NCBI GenBank assembly: GCA_947496235.1
Contig: CANMCE010000002.1
Coordinates: 62,001 to 126,000, forward strand
DNA: 64,000 bases
Source: an uncultured Glaciecola sp.
GTDB taxonomy: Bacteria; Pseudomonadota; Gammaproteobacteria; Enterobacterales; Alteromonadaceae
Direction of reading: 5' to 3'
Part shown: piece after piece, positions 1 through 8,925 of the stretch
Layout of the letters: each line of letters begins with the position of its first letter
How positions within the stretch are numbered: position 1 is the stretch's first letter
The notes under the pieces: generated by a model
The model's input: the letters and a program-made list of their open reading frames with translations, nothing else
The model's database searches: none
Told to the model about the DNA's origin: nothing
Program-made: the position numbers and the translations under genes

Positions 1-896
1 GACAACTTGTTCATTGCAACTATTTGGTTTACCTCGGAAATACTGAGCAATATTTTGGTGGTTGGAATTTGCAATCTTTGCGTGAGCAGAGGTTGATTCA
101 TTGATGGGTCATAAGTTGTATAAATTAATTGCTGACTATCTTTCAGTCGATATTTGCGAAGCCCTTGATTTTCAAGATCTGACAGGAATTCTACATCCAA
201 GATTGAAAAACTAAGGCTTTTGGATAAATCATTTTCCAAAGCAGAATTGGTCGATTGAATTGGAAAAATATCAAATTTATCGACTCGTATACATTGTTGA
301 GTAAAAAAAGCGATATCTGATGCATCGTGACTTACCAATACAAACTTGCGTTGATATTTGTCCTGCCAAGATAAAAGTACATTCATTACAATTTCCCGCG
401 ACGTCTTATCGATGGCGGAAAGCACTTCATCCAATAGTAATATGGGTTTACCTGATAGCATAGCGCGAGCTATGAGTACTCGTTGTGTTTCTCCCCCAGA
501 TAGGGTGGCTGCGGGTTTATTTAGCAGGTCTTGAATGCCTAAATCCGCAACAATTTGGTTATAGAAATCATTGTCCTTTACTCCAAATCGTGAATGTTTG
601 TGTACCAGTAAAAGGTTTTTTTCTACTGATAATGTGGTTAAGAGTCCAAAAGTATTACTCACGTATACGCAGGGATTGTTAGCAGTCTCGTTATCCCAAC
701 TCAGGTCGCCGAAGGTCACACTGCATAGGCAATTTGGCAAAAGCCCCGCCATGGTTTTTAGTATACTGGTCTTGCCCGCACCTGAATCACCGATTATCCC
801 AAGATTTCCTGACAGCAGATGCTCTTCAATCTTTTGTATGGCACCAGCGTTTGGCTCTTTCAAGCTAATATTCAGATGAAATGGGATACTGGTCAT
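1..896 (-). CDS. modC: Molybdate ABC transporter ATP-binding protein ModC (partial)
   Basis: ATPase that powers molybdate import with ModB and ModA at the inner membrane. Translating the minus strand from the ATG at 896 gives an open frame to the window edge, so the C-terminus lies outside. Visible motifs are Walker A GDSGAGKT (about residues 36-43), the signature LSGGE, a Walker B segment LLLDEVLSAID and the H-loop LVSHD. After the Walker B glutamate there is Val instead of the usual Pro. The start overlaps the modB stop (ATGA), implying translational coupling. The modAB neighbours fix the substrate; on sequence alone it would be a generic ABC ATPase. Confidence 0.88.
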   Translation of the reverse strand, partial: MTSIPFHLNISLKEPNAGAIQKIEEHLLSGNLGIIGDSGAGKTSILKTMAGLLPNCLCSVTFGDLSWDNETANNPCVYVSNTFGLLTTLSVEKNLLLVHKHSRFGVKDNDFYNQIVADLGIQDLLNKPAATLSGGETQRVLIARAMLSGKPILLLDEVLSAIDKTSREIVMNVLLSWQDKYQRKFVLVSHDASDIAFFTQQCIRVDKFDIFPIQSTNSALENDLSKSLSFSILDVEFLSDLENQGLRKYRLKDSQQLIYTTYDPSMNQPLLTQRLQIPTTKILLSISEVNQIVAMNKL

Positions 897-1594
897 GAGT
901 GTCCACCGAAATCTTTTGCTGGATTGAATCTGGCAGCCGAGCGATTAAAACGGAAAAGTAGAGTTAAAATTGCAAAACTCAGTACCAGTAAAATTAATGC
1001 AAGCTTGTTAGCTGATGCATAATCTAGCATCTCCACATGCTGATACAGAGCGATAGAAACCACTTGAGTTTGACCTGGAATATTGCCACCTATCATTAAT
1101 ATCAACCCAAACTCACCAAGAGTGTGAGCGAAGCCTAGTGTTGCGGCGGTGATTAACGCTGGTTTTATCTGTGGCAGTAACCAGAAATAAAACGCTCTGT
1201 ATTTAGATACACCTAAGGTCTGAGCAATCATTAAAACTTGAGTGCCTTGCTGTTCAAAAGCGGCTATTAAAGGCTGCATCACAAAAGGCATAGAATAAAT
1301 GATGGAGCCAACGAGAATACCGCCAAAACTAAATACAAATTGTTCCCCAAAAAGTTGAATCCACAAACCGCCTAAAAAACTCTCTGGAGAAAACGCAATC
1401 AATAAGTAAAAGCCTAAAACCGTAGGTGGCAGAATTAAGGGTAGAGATACCATGGCTTCGATAAAAGGTTTGAAACGGCCTCTATATCTACTGATTTTCC
1501 AAGCCAGTGGCAGACCTAATAGAAATAAGATCACAACCGTCAATGCAGCTAATTTGAATGTTAGCCATAATGCTTGTAAGTCAGGCAAAATCAT
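893..1594 (-). CDS. modB: Molybdate ABC transporter permease ModB
   Basis: Inner-membrane permease of the molybdate importer, 233 aa, the usual ModB length. It has about five hydrophobic segments and the binding-protein-dependent transport fold: the EAA-type loop (TLGVSKYRAFYFWLLPQIKPAL) precedes GFAHTLGEFGLILMIGGNIPGQTQ, a stretch typical of ModB/CysT permeases. The ATG at 1594 directly abuts the modA stop, and its stop overlaps the modC start. The three genes therefore form one minus-strand operon modABC. Confidence 0.92.
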   Translation of the reverse strand: MILPDLQALWLTFKLAALTVVILFLLGLPLAWKISRYRGRFKPFIEAMVSLPLILPPTVLGFYLLIAFSPESFLGGLWIQLFGEQFVFSFGGILVGSIIYSMPFVMQPLIAAFEQQGTQVLMIAQTLGVSKYRAFYFWLLPQIKPALITAATLGFAHTLGEFGLILMIGGNIPGQTQVVSIALYQHVEMLDYASANKLALILLVLSFAILTLLFRFNRSAARFNPAKDFGGHS

Positions 1595-2365
1595 TTAACA
1601 GCCTTCTTTATGTGTGATTTGGGACAAGTCTGTTTGGTATCCAAGTTTGTTCAATTGAATTTGACTGGTGCACGACAGCAAAAAATCTTTGAAAATAGCG
1701 GCCTCTTTTTTCAACTTAGATTTTTGCAGAACCACACCAAACTGTTCTATAGGGGTATGCAGTGTAGAATTTACCGACTGAAAGGTTAAATATTTCGCAT
1801 TTTGACTTTGTTTATATGCCTGAATAACCATAGACTCAGCAACAAACGCAACGTCAGCATTACCAGAATCTGCGAATTGAAACGCTTGAGCCACATTATT
1901 TCCCTGCACGATTTTGGCGCGATTCACCAAAACAGATCCAAGTACCTGAGCAGCTGCAAGTCCATATGGCGCAGAGGTCTCATTAGCAATTGCGATACGC
2001 TTAGCGTTCGTAATGATAGTGTCGATAGATTCATTGGGTTTACTTGGATACAAGACTAATTTTCCTAGGGCATATCGCCAAGGTGCAGTACTGAGGTTTT
2101 TTGCGGATAAGGATTCAGGTCGCTTTTTATCAGCAGACAGAAAAATGTCAAACGGAGCGCCGTTTAAGGCCTGGGCATATAGTACGCCGGATGATGCTGT
2201 AACTAATCTAACGTCAAAGTCAAACCTTTGATTATTCAATATTTGTGTCAATGGATAATAAAAATTACTCGCTACAGCCACAGTTAACCTAGGCTTTTCT
2301 TGGCTGTATGCCATTGAAAAGAGATTTATGAACAATAGAAGAATGAGGTAATAAATTCGTTTCAA
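1595..2365 (-). CDS. modA: Molybdate-binding periplasmic protein ModA
   Basis: Periplasmic molybdate-binding component, 256 aa. A signal peptide (residues 1 to about 21, ending SMAYSQ) is followed by the ModA pattern VAVASNFYYPLTQI, an ASSGVLYAQALNGAPFDIFLSAD segment and SAPYGLAAAQVL. These match the oxyanion-contact regions of the family. No ATG is available in frame before the signal peptide. The frame is closed by a TAA about 36 bases upstream, so the TTG at 2365 is the only plausible start. First gene of modABC. Confidence 0.9.
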   Translation of the reverse strand: MKRIYYLILLLFINLFSMAYSQEKPRLTVAVASNFYYPLTQILNNQRFDFDVRLVTASSGVLYAQALNGAPFDIFLSADKKRPESLSAKNLSTAPWRYALGKLVLYPSKPNESIDTIITNAKRIAIANETSAPYGLAAAQVLGSVLVNRAKIVQGNNVAQAFQFADSGNADVAFVAESMVIQAYKQSQNAKYLTFQSVNSTLHTPIEQFGVVLQKSKLKKEAAIFKDFLLSCTSQIQLNKLGYQTDLSQITHKEGC

Positions 2366-2861
2366 ATTAGTTTGGTATTTTAGAGCCTGTTTATCTGATT
2401 ATCTGATTATCTTGCCTCAGACGTATACATTTTTCTATGCAAAGCATGCAATAATCAATGAATTATTTTTTAACTAAGTGAAATTTTGGCAAGTATTTTG
2501 CTGCAATATTTTTGGTATCTTAGTAAATCAAAAATGTTTATTAATACAGTTGATTACCTGAAATTATACCTAATATTTCACAAAAATTGGCAGATAAAAT
2601 AATAAGGCAAATTTTTTTACTTCAGCGAGCTTTATTTTAATGCCTTTTAAATACCGAGTTTTCGAGGTTAGTGAAACCAAACAAATTTGGTATAAGGTTG
2701 TGAATTAAATTAGTGAGCAATAAGGATTTACTGAGGATATTCCCAGTTGTTTCGAAAAACTTCTGGAAATTTTAGTATGAAGTGCTATACTTAACTCTCA
2801 GATACTTGCTAAACATGCAAATCTGAAGGGTTACCTATAGTATTAACAAAGGGGGCCAATC
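2366..2861. other. AT-rich intergenic region upstream of modA
   Basis: About 500 bases between the modA start (minus strand) and a 40-codon ORF (plus strand). I see no longer ORF, no tRNA-like fold and no clear ModE-type operator. A short tandem repeat lies close to modA (listed separately). The region presumably holds the divergent promoters. Confidence 0.5.
2391..2414. repeat. Short 8-bp tandem repeat
   Basis: Three consecutive 8-bp units: TTATCTGA, TTATCTGA and TTATCTTG, located 25-50 bases upstream of the modA start. It could be chance in AT-rich DNA or a variable-number tract near the promoter. Confidence 0.5.
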
Positions 2862-2984
2862 ATGAAAATACTCAAGTACTTCAAACCCAAGCTACCATAT
2901 GCGCCGGTCGCGTACATAGGCCGCAAGAAAGTCGAGAAAATTTTGGGTGCAGACATCAAGAAATTCAAAGACGATAAAAAATAG
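2862..2984 (+). CDS. Small basic 40-aa protein, unknown
   Basis: An ATG preceded by an excellent ribosome-binding site (AAAGGGGG, 2848-2855) opens a 40-codon frame ending at TAG. The product starts MKILKYFKPKLPYAP and is very rich in lysine (about 12 of 40). It has no signal peptide and no recognised domain. It stands alone on the plus strand, convergent with the PAAR gene. The strong Shine-Dalgarno and the reasonable composition argue for a real small gene; the length makes chance possible. Confidence 0.5.
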   Translation: MKILKYFKPKLPYAPVAYIGRKKVEKILGADIKKFKDDKK

Positions 2985-3085
2985 CGTATTGAGAGTTGGC
3001 CGCTAAGGCGGTCAGCTCCAAGCTGAAAGTTCTACCTTCCTAATCAAATTTATCACGCTTCCACAAACTTAACCTTCAAAGGTTA

Positions 3086-3376
3086 TCAATCGCCAATTAA
3101 AACCGTTGGACATCCAATTACGATAGAACCGCCATGGGCAGTCATATCACCCATCCTTGCAGCTGGCTTACCGCCAATTAACACACTGGATGAGCCCATA
3201 TTTATGCTATCGGGAGGACCAACGCAGACGCAGGAATCCCCTTGAACAGCAGCAGGTAAACCGCCTATGAGCACGGTTGGACTACCAGGACCTATGACTG
3301 GACCACCAACATGAGGAACAGTAGCAATAACTTGAGGACAAATGTGCATGTCCGTTATGCGCGCAGCGGGCTTCAT
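3086..3376 (-). CDS. PAAR domain spike-tip protein
   Basis: A 96-aa protein consisting entirely of a PAAR domain. It has PAARITDMHICP at the start, HVGGPVIGPGSPTVLIGGLPAA, GDSCVCVGPPDS, a second PAARMGDMTAHGG and a terminal GCPTVLIGD. His and Cys residues (DMHICP, CVCVG, TAHGG) are placed as for the metal site that forms the sharp cone on VgrG-type spikes in T6SS, phage tails and eCIS. No T6SS gene is near. The eCIS locus 16.7 kb downstream has a VgrG-like spike but no PAAR gene, so this may be its tip. It lies 101 bases downstream of the TonB receptor gene on the same strand. Confidence 0.9.
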   Translation of the reverse strand: MKPAARITDMHICPQVIATVPHVGGPVIGPGSPTVLIGGLPAAVQGDSCVCVGPPDSINMGSSSVLIGGKPAARMGDMTAHGGSIVIGCPTVLIGD

Positions 3377-3477
3377 TTATCTAGGGCCTCTAAGTGGGCT
3401 AGTTGCGGATCCTGTACAAATAATATACTAGATCCGCACTAATTCAAGTAAGCCCCATTGCAAACTAATGAGGATTG

Positions 3478-5931
3478 TTAAAACCGAGCTCTTGCGCCGA
3501 GTAGTACGCTTCGGCCCGGTAAAGGAGCTTGGTCACGTAAATAAGAGGTATGTACCCGAGCAAATTCATCGGTTAGATTACGACCTTTGATGAATAATTC
3601 AAATTCATAATCTTGCACTGGAAGATAATAACTGAAATTGACATCAACCATGGTGTAACCGTCAGTTGAGGCTTCCAATGGCGCTGTTTTATCTTGTTCG
3701 AACACATGCATAACGCTGACGTCAGCATACCAATCTTGAGTTTGATATTCAGCACCAATGCTCAAGCGAGCTGGTGGGGTCCGAGGTAGTTCAGAAGAAC
3801 TTTCATCATCTAACCGTGCTCTTACCATGTCCGCTTGAGTGGTTAACTTAAGATTGTCAGTCGCTTGCCAGTTTACTTGAAGTTCAGCACCATAAAGTTT
3901 TGCATCTTGATTACGGAATAACAACACTGGCAAGCCGTCTTCGTGACCTTCTTCCTCAACATGCTCTTCCTCAAGATCGGCTTCTTCCTCATGATCATGC
4001 TCAAAGTCAGCAATAAAGGCTGTGTTGGCGTCATAATAATAGTTATCTACGTGGTTGTAGAACAAATTAAAAATAAAGCCAATATCGCCGTCGAATTTTC
4101 GTACAGAGAAATCGAGGTTGTTAGAAGCTTCAACATCTAAATCAGCCTGATTTTGAACAATATGTCCTTCTTCATCTATGTTATAAAACGCGCCAATTTC
4201 ATAGTTTCCACTGCCTAAATGTGGACCTAATGAAAACAGTTCAGCAGCTGAAGGTGCACGTTCTGCTCGTGCATAAGACAAACTCATATTATAGCCATCA
4301 GTGACATCCCAGACGACACCCAAAGATAAGCTTAAAGGGGTAAAGCTAACATCTATGCTTTCTAGATCGGCATGTTCGTGGTTGTGATCTTCATCTTCGT
4401 GATGATCTTCTTCTAGATGATCGTCCTCTAAAGAAACCAATTCGATATCGGAAGAGAATAGTTCTGCTGCAGAAATTTTTACTCTCTCGATTCGGGCACC
4501 CATCTGTAATAGGTAATCTCCGAAGTGCTTCTCTTCTATCCAACCTAAGCCTAATGTTTGAGTGTCAGAGGGAGGAGTAAAAGCTTCTTCTCCTACAGCT
4601 TTAAAATCTGATTGCTTATAATGGACACTAAAGCCACCACGCCAGTCATACCAATGGCGGTGCAGGGCTTCAACTCTCATTTCTGTGGTTTGATTTTGAA
4701 AGCTTGTGCCAGGAGCGCCATTTTCAATTTCCACATGTTCATAATCTGTGTATGCACCGGCAAAATTAATTGCGCTGAAGGTATCAGATCCTGGTTGATA
4801 ACTTGCTTGGGTTTGGTAACGGGTTTGCTTCATGTCCAAGACAACGGCTTCCTCTTCACCTTCTTCTTCACCCTCGTGTTCCTCGTGACCGCCATGTCCA
4901 GGTACACCGTATAAACTATCTTGACGTTCTACTGCAAAGCCTATGTGTCCGTTGTCGAATAAATAACTAGAGCCAAGGGAAAATCCAGATGACCTGTATT
5001 GGGTATTTTCAACTGTGCTCTCGTTTTCATGCTCGTCATGTTCATCTTCATCATCGTGGTCATCATGTTCTTCTAATATCGCAGCACCGGGGACTGAGTA
5101 TGTCTGTGCATCACGGTAGTACCCTTGGGCGGAAAAAACGAAATCATTGATATCTTTAATAAGGTTGCCGCTAACCGCTTCCTCAGCGTTATTTGAATTA
5201 CGACTAAAGCTTAGTTCACCGGTCGTTTCAGCGTATTTAGGAATTCTGTTATCGACTACATTTATAACACCACCTATGGCGCCACTTCCGTAAAATAAGG
5301 TCGCAGGACCTCTTAGTACTTCTATTTGCTGAGCAGAGGTGCTGTCAGTCGCAACCTGATGATCAGGGCCAACACGTGAAGCGTCCGAGGCATCAAGACC
5401 ATTTTGGGCTATTAAAACCCGCGGACCACTTAGGCCACGGATAATTGGCGTACCTGCGACACCGCCGTGAGCAGAGGAATGCACGCCAACTTCATTTGTT
5501 AAGGTGTCGCCCAATGTAGATGCTTGTCTTCTATTCAGGTCATCACCGGCTAACACACCGACAGGGATCGAAGATTCAAGATTAGAAGCGTGGAAGGCAC
5601 TTGCTGTGACATCGAAGATTTCGATACTGGCATCTTTCACCTTGATAACTAAATCGTCGATACCATTTTCAGGTACATTAATTATCGTGGTGTTATGAAT
5701 AAAGTTTTCAGACGAAACGTGAAGCTCGAATTGTCCTTGGCCGAGATTTTGAAGGCTAAAGCTACCATCTTTTTTGATTGGAGCCCTAAGCTGAGTACCC
5801 ATAATTTGTACTTCACCTGAAGTCACCAAATTACCGGCCTGATCTCTAACTTCTCCAGAGATTTGACAAGCAATTGCAGGAGAGCTAGCAAGACCTAAAA
5901 GTATTGAATATGTGAGAAATTTTTTTGACAT
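3478..5931 (-). CDS. TonB-dependent receptor, probable zinc receptor (ZnuD-like)
   Basis: Outer-membrane TonB-dependent receptor of 817 aa. A signal peptide ends near AIACQ. A carboxypeptidase-regulatory-like beta domain (about 22-100) precedes the plug (LGDTLTNEVGVHSSAHGGVAGTPIIRGLSGPRVLIAQNG) and the barrel, which ends in Arg-Phe. Four predicted extracellular loops are packed with His, Asp and Glu, for example HDDHDDEDEHDEHENE and HLEEDHHEDEDHNHEH. Such metal-binding loops are known in the ZnuD zinc receptors. Two Zur-box-like palindromes sit immediately upstream. Zinc uptake under Zur control is therefore the best inference; another divalent metal is possible. Confidence 0.88.
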   Translation of the reverse strand: MSKKFLTYSILLGLASSPAIACQISGEVRDQAGNLVTSGEVQIMGTQLRAPIKKDGSFSLQNLGQGQFELHVSSENFIHNTTIINVPENGIDDLVIKVKDASIEIFDVTASAFHASNLESSIPVGVLAGDDLNRRQASTLGDTLTNEVGVHSSAHGGVAGTPIIRGLSGPRVLIAQNGLDASDASRVGPDHQVATDSTSAQQIEVLRGPATLFYGSGAIGGVINVVDNRIPKYAETTGELSFSRNSNNAEEAVSGNLIKDINDFVFSAQGYYRDAQTYSVPGAAILEEHDDHDDEDEHDEHENESTVENTQYRSSGFSLGSSYLFDNGHIGFAVERQDSLYGVPGHGGHEEHEGEEEGEEEAVVLDMKQTRYQTQASYQPGSDTFSAINFAGAYTDYEHVEIENGAPGTSFQNQTTEMRVEALHRHWYDWRGGFSVHYKQSDFKAVGEEAFTPPSDTQTLGLGWIEEKHFGDYLLQMGARIERVKISAAELFSSDIELVSLEDDHLEEDHHEDEDHNHEHADLESIDVSFTPLSLSLGVVWDVTDGYNMSLSYARAERAPSAAELFSLGPHLGSGNYEIGAFYNIDEEGHIVQNQADLDVEASNNLDFSVRKFDGDIGFIFNLFYNHVDNYYYDANTAFIADFEHDHEEEADLEEEHVEEEGHEDGLPVLLFRNQDAKLYGAELQVNWQATDNLKLTTQADMVRARLDDESSSELPRTPPARLSIGAEYQTQDWYADVSVMHVFEQDKTAPLEASTDGYTMVDVNFSYYLPVQDYEFELFIKGRNLTDEFARVHTSYLRDQAPLPGRSVLLGARARF

Positions 5932-5938
5932 CTTTGTA

Positions 5939-5977
5939 TTGTTATAATGTTACATTTTGATTGTTATAATATAACAA
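5939..5977. promoter_or_regulatory. Two Zur boxes upstream of the TonB receptor
   Basis: 5961-5977 is a perfect odd palindrome whose core GTTATAATATAAC matches the enterobacterial Zur consensus GTTATANTATAAC exactly. A second, weaker copy with core GTTATAATGTTAC lies at 5941-5953. Both lie within 46 bases upstream of the receptor start at 5931, where a repressor would block transcription. Confidence 0.75.
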
Positions 5978-6026
5978 CACACTTTAAAATCAAGTCATAA
6001 TCTCACCGTCACATAAATTTCATTAA

Positions 6027-6069
6027 AATGGAGCCGTAGTTCATTATAACAATGGAGTCGTAGTTCATT
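6027..6069. repeat. Pair of 19-bp near-identical direct repeats
   Basis: AATGGAGCCGTAGTTCATT (6027-6045) and AATGGAGTCGTAGTTCATT (6051-6069) differ at one base and are separated by 5 bases. They lie just downstream of the binding-protein gene and about 100 bases before the TonB receptor. Function unknown. Confidence 0.6.
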
Positions 6070-6078
6070 CTCCCAATC

Positions 6079-7017
6079 TCAGGGAGTTACCCACCACTTG
6101 GGATCAATATTTTCGAACTCACGGGTTAAACCTGGGGTGTCAACACGAATAACAGTACGCTTATCCATATTTGCTCGTTCAAACGCATCTTTTGAATACT
6201 TATGGTTGCGTAAAAGATGAAACAAACTTCCGTCTTCTAACGCCTTTTCTAGGCCTTTTTCAATTATGGCTTTTAACTTTTTATTACTCGGATGCAGATA
6301 AAAAAATCGCCCAAACGGGTAAAACAAAGTGATGTTTTCATCCACAACAAGGCTATGATCTTTAGGTCCAAATTTTTCTAAAAGCCCATAAGCTTCATGC
6401 GCGCCCAAAGGTAATAAGTGGAACCTTTCGGCATTTACGCGTAAAAAGAGGTTTTGTATCGTAGGCGCGGTAATAACTTTAAAGCCTGCGTTTTCAAGAA
6501 TGACGTTGTCATGCCAACCGGTGCCTTGACCGACCGTAAAAGCAACTAAATCTTGCAGATCATTCACCTTATTTAGTTTGGAGACATTTTCTTTACGGGT
6601 GATAAATAACCGCCATCCACTTACCCCCATATCAATCGGTTTGTAGATTATATCGAGTTCTTCTAAAAATGCGGGTAAGTACCCGCCGTCGATAACATCG
6701 ATTTGATTGGTTGTTGCCATTCTTATAAGTCTTTGAGAATTTACGACTTTATCATCAAGTATTAATTGATAATCTTCTCCAGATTTTTCTAGCGCGAGTT
6801 TAAGAACAGAATAACCAAGTGCAGAGGTACCTATACCATCTCTATTAGGATATACCACTTCAATCGCACTACTGGATTTGCTGAATACTATTGAAAGCAA
6901 TAATGTGATAAAAATCAGACAGGCGCTTATCGCTTTGCTACTAAGCAATTCAGGAAATCCATTTCGATTTTGTCGAAAAAGAAAAGTTACCTTCATATAT
7001 CTGAAGCCAAAATACAC
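6079..7017 (-). CDS. Periplasmic solute-binding protein (SBP family 3-like)
   Basis: A 312-aa protein with an N-terminal hydrophobic segment (AISACLIFITLLLSIVFSKSSSA, a signal peptide or anchor). A two-lobed binding-protein body follows: VVYPNRDGIGTSALGYSVLKLALEKSG, IDVIDGGYLPAFLEELDII and FTVGQGTGWHDNVILENAGF. It resembles the transporter substrate-binding proteins common as orphans in Alteromonadales. No permease or ATPase is adjacent, so the ligand is unknown and it may act as a sensor. The start could be the internal Met at 6996, which gives a more normal signal peptide. Confidence 0.75.
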   Translation of the reverse strand: MYFGFRYMKVTFLFRQNRNGFPELLSSKAISACLIFITLLLSIVFSKSSSAIEVVYPNRDGIGTSALGYSVLKLALEKSGEDYQLILDDKVVNSQRLIRMATTNQIDVIDGGYLPAFLEELDIIYKPIDMGVSGWRLFITRKENVSKLNKVNDLQDLVAFTVGQGTGWHDNVILENAGFKVITAPTIQNLFLRVNAERFHLLPLGAHEAYGLLEKFGPKDHSLVVDENITLFYPFGRFFYLHPSNKKLKAIIEKGLEKALEDGSLFHLLRNHKYSKDAFERANMDKRTVIRVDTPGLTREFENIDPKWWVTP

Positions 7018-7100
7018 TAATAAACTAATTTATAGACTAAAGTCGTTTATTTTTAAAATTTAATATAAAAAATAAACTATTTTTAATCAAAAACTTCCTG

Positions 7101-8360
7101 TTAGTATTCTACGGGATAGTCTTTTTTAAATGCTTCGCCAGCAAATGCTTTTTTCTGGGTCCAGTCTTCAGATGGGCTTTGCCAAAACAGGTCGCTCAAG
7201 GGAAGCCCTAAAGGCAAGAAGCTCGCGGTGGTGATGTACATACTGCCATTATTTGAGTACCAGTCGCTTAAGGCTATATTGGCACCCGTAAATCCTATTT
7301 TTAAGAACCCATCTTCAGAAAAATTATTGTGTTTTACAAAAATAGTTTCATGCACTGCTTTTAAAGCAGCTCTCACCTGGCCTACAGGCAAGGAATCTGG
7401 CAACTTATTTTTCAAGGCTAATTGAGCTAAAGGCTGGAATGCTGCAGTTCGATAGGTAAGAGAACGACCTATTGGCGGGTAGGTACCAGTTGGCGAAATT
7501 AGTCTTTCTAGATGTTCACAGAATCGTTGTGAGCGTTTTATTTCGGTGTCTAGTTCTACCTTTATATCGCCTTTCCAAAAATAAGCCTCTTTATTGGCCA
7601 TAACCTCTAAGATATCCAGTAGCATTGGATGAATGACATAAGAGCCATAATAATCAAACGCAAAATGTTGGCCATCAGCGAACCAACCATCCCCTACATA
7701 CCATTCTTTGAATTTACGAATCGCATAATCTAAGCGAATAGGATCATACTCCTCGTCGATGCTCATTAGAAAAGCTTCGTTCATTGCTGCGAAAAGTAAC
7801 CAGTTAGTATAAGGAGGTTGAATTTTACGCAGAGATTTAATTTCTTTTATAATTCTTTGTTTAGTTTTATTGGATTGTTGTTGCCATAACAAAGGTGCAC
7901 GAATCATTGCTTGAGTGTAATAAGCTGAATCCACTAACATTTGACCATGACCAACATCCCAATCAAGATAATCAGGGCTTTTAGGGTCAACTGAATATTC
8001 ATAGCATTGCAAAGCATTTTCACGCATTTTTAGACGTCTTTGCTGGTATGGACCAGGTTCATTTAGCGCAATCCAAGGCGCAGCGCCCGCTATAGTGCGT
8101 CCGAAACATTCTAAATAAGCCACGCGTTGGTCGCGACCATCGCCATTTTTAGGTACCTGCAAAGGAAATTTTTTATGAAAATTTTGGTTGGCAAAAATAG
8201 ATAAAACTGGGTCAGCTATTTTCTCGAGTAAACCTACAAAAAAATCATAATCTTGAGGAATCTTGGGTGTATTCTTAGCTTGTAAAGAGAAGCTAGGTAA
8301 TCCAGTTAAGCTAAGTAGAGCTCCCATCCCTGCGAAGGTTAAAAATTCCCGTCTTTGCAT
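7101..8360 (-). CDS. DUF2264 domain protein, Tat-type signal
   Basis: A 419-aa protein with a twin-arginine-like leader (MQRREFLTFAGMGALLSLTG), so it is probably exported folded. The body is the DUF2264 alpha-barrel pattern: DYDFFVGLLEKIADPVLSIF, VAYLECFGRTIAGAAPWIAL, YLDWDVGHGQMLVDSAYYTQAMIRAP, NWLLFAAMNEAFL, DGWFADGQHFAFDYYGSYVIHPML and ERLISPTGTYPPIGRSLTYR. Members of this family have been linked to carbohydrate degradation as glycoside-hydrolase-like enzymes. The neighbours give no substrate. The ATG at 8360 is supported by the signal sequence. Confidence 0.85.
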   Translation of the reverse strand: MQRREFLTFAGMGALLSLTGLPSFSLQAKNTPKIPQDYDFFVGLLEKIADPVLSIFANQNFHKKFPLQVPKNGDGRDQRVAYLECFGRTIAGAAPWIALNEPGPYQQRRLKMRENALQCYEYSVDPKSPDYLDWDVGHGQMLVDSAYYTQAMIRAPLLWQQQSNKTKQRIIKEIKSLRKIQPPYTNWLLFAAMNEAFLMSIDEEYDPIRLDYAIRKFKEWYVGDGWFADGQHFAFDYYGSYVIHPMLLDILEVMANKEAYFWKGDIKVELDTEIKRSQRFCEHLERLISPTGTYPPIGRSLTYRTAAFQPLAQLALKNKLPDSLPVGQVRAALKAVHETIFVKHNNFSEDGFLKIGFTGANIALSDWYSNNGSMYITTASFLPLGLPLSDLFWQSPSEDWTQKKAFAGEAFKKDYPVEY

Positions 8361-8394
8361 TTAATTGTCCTGATTTAATAGTAGCGGTAGTGGA

Positions 8395-8925
8395 TCAATT
8401 TGCTTGTGTATACGCAAGTTTAATCCACTGCAAAAGTTGCTCATCAATCTGATCTAAGTTAGTCAGTTGAACTCTATGGGTGCACATAGTGCCAAAAGGT
8501 CCTGAGGTTTCAAGTCTGCCTTGGTGCTCAACGTCATTAAGTTTTAGTCCTAAATCAATGCGTGTTTTAGTAGAGGGCTGAATCAACGCAAATTGCCGTT
8601 TAACTCTAAAGCTCACTGCCGATTTTTTTGGCACGACTTCTACATTGGAACCAAGCTCGGTTATCTTGGCAGTAAGTAAATCAAATATAGGTTTTAAATT
8701 CTCTTTACCCTTATATTGATTGCTCACTAACTCACTGTCTTGAGACGAGCCGGCATCAGCCTCCCGAAATTTAAGGGTAATGAAATTAGCATAACCATGA
8801 GATATTCCCAATTCTGACTTGAGATATTTCATGTACTCGCCATGTTTTGTAAAAGGTAATTTGGCAAGTTCAACTTTCCACTGCGCCAAGGATAAGCCTG
8901 TTTTTTCAAGAAGATTTTGTTCCAT
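8395..8925 (-). CDS. DUF4287/DUF5655 domain protein
   Basis: A 176-aa cytoplasmic protein in two parts. Residues about 1-55 (LSLAQWKVELAKLPFTKHGEYMKYLKSELGISHGYANFI) match DUF4287. Residues about 70-170 (KPIFDLLTAKITELGSNVEVVPKKSAVSFRVKRQFALIQPS, then DLGLKL) match DUF5655. Both are widespread and uncharacterised. It is separated by 34 bases from the DUF2264 gene on the same strand but shows no functional link to it. Confidence 0.8.
   Translation of the reverse strand: MEQNLLEKTGLSLAQWKVELAKLPFTKHGEYMKYLKSELGISHGYANFITLKFREADAGSSQDSELVSNQYKGKENLKPIFDLLTAKITELGSNVEVVPKKSAVSFRVKRQFALIQPSTKTRIDLGLKLNDVEHQGRLETSGPFGTMCTHRVQLTNLDQIDEQLLQWIKLAYTQAN

Noticed and set aside
6027-6069. The two 19-bp direct repeats as attachment sites or operators
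   Set aside because: Only two copies, not palindromic, and no mobile genes nearby; kept only as a repeat.
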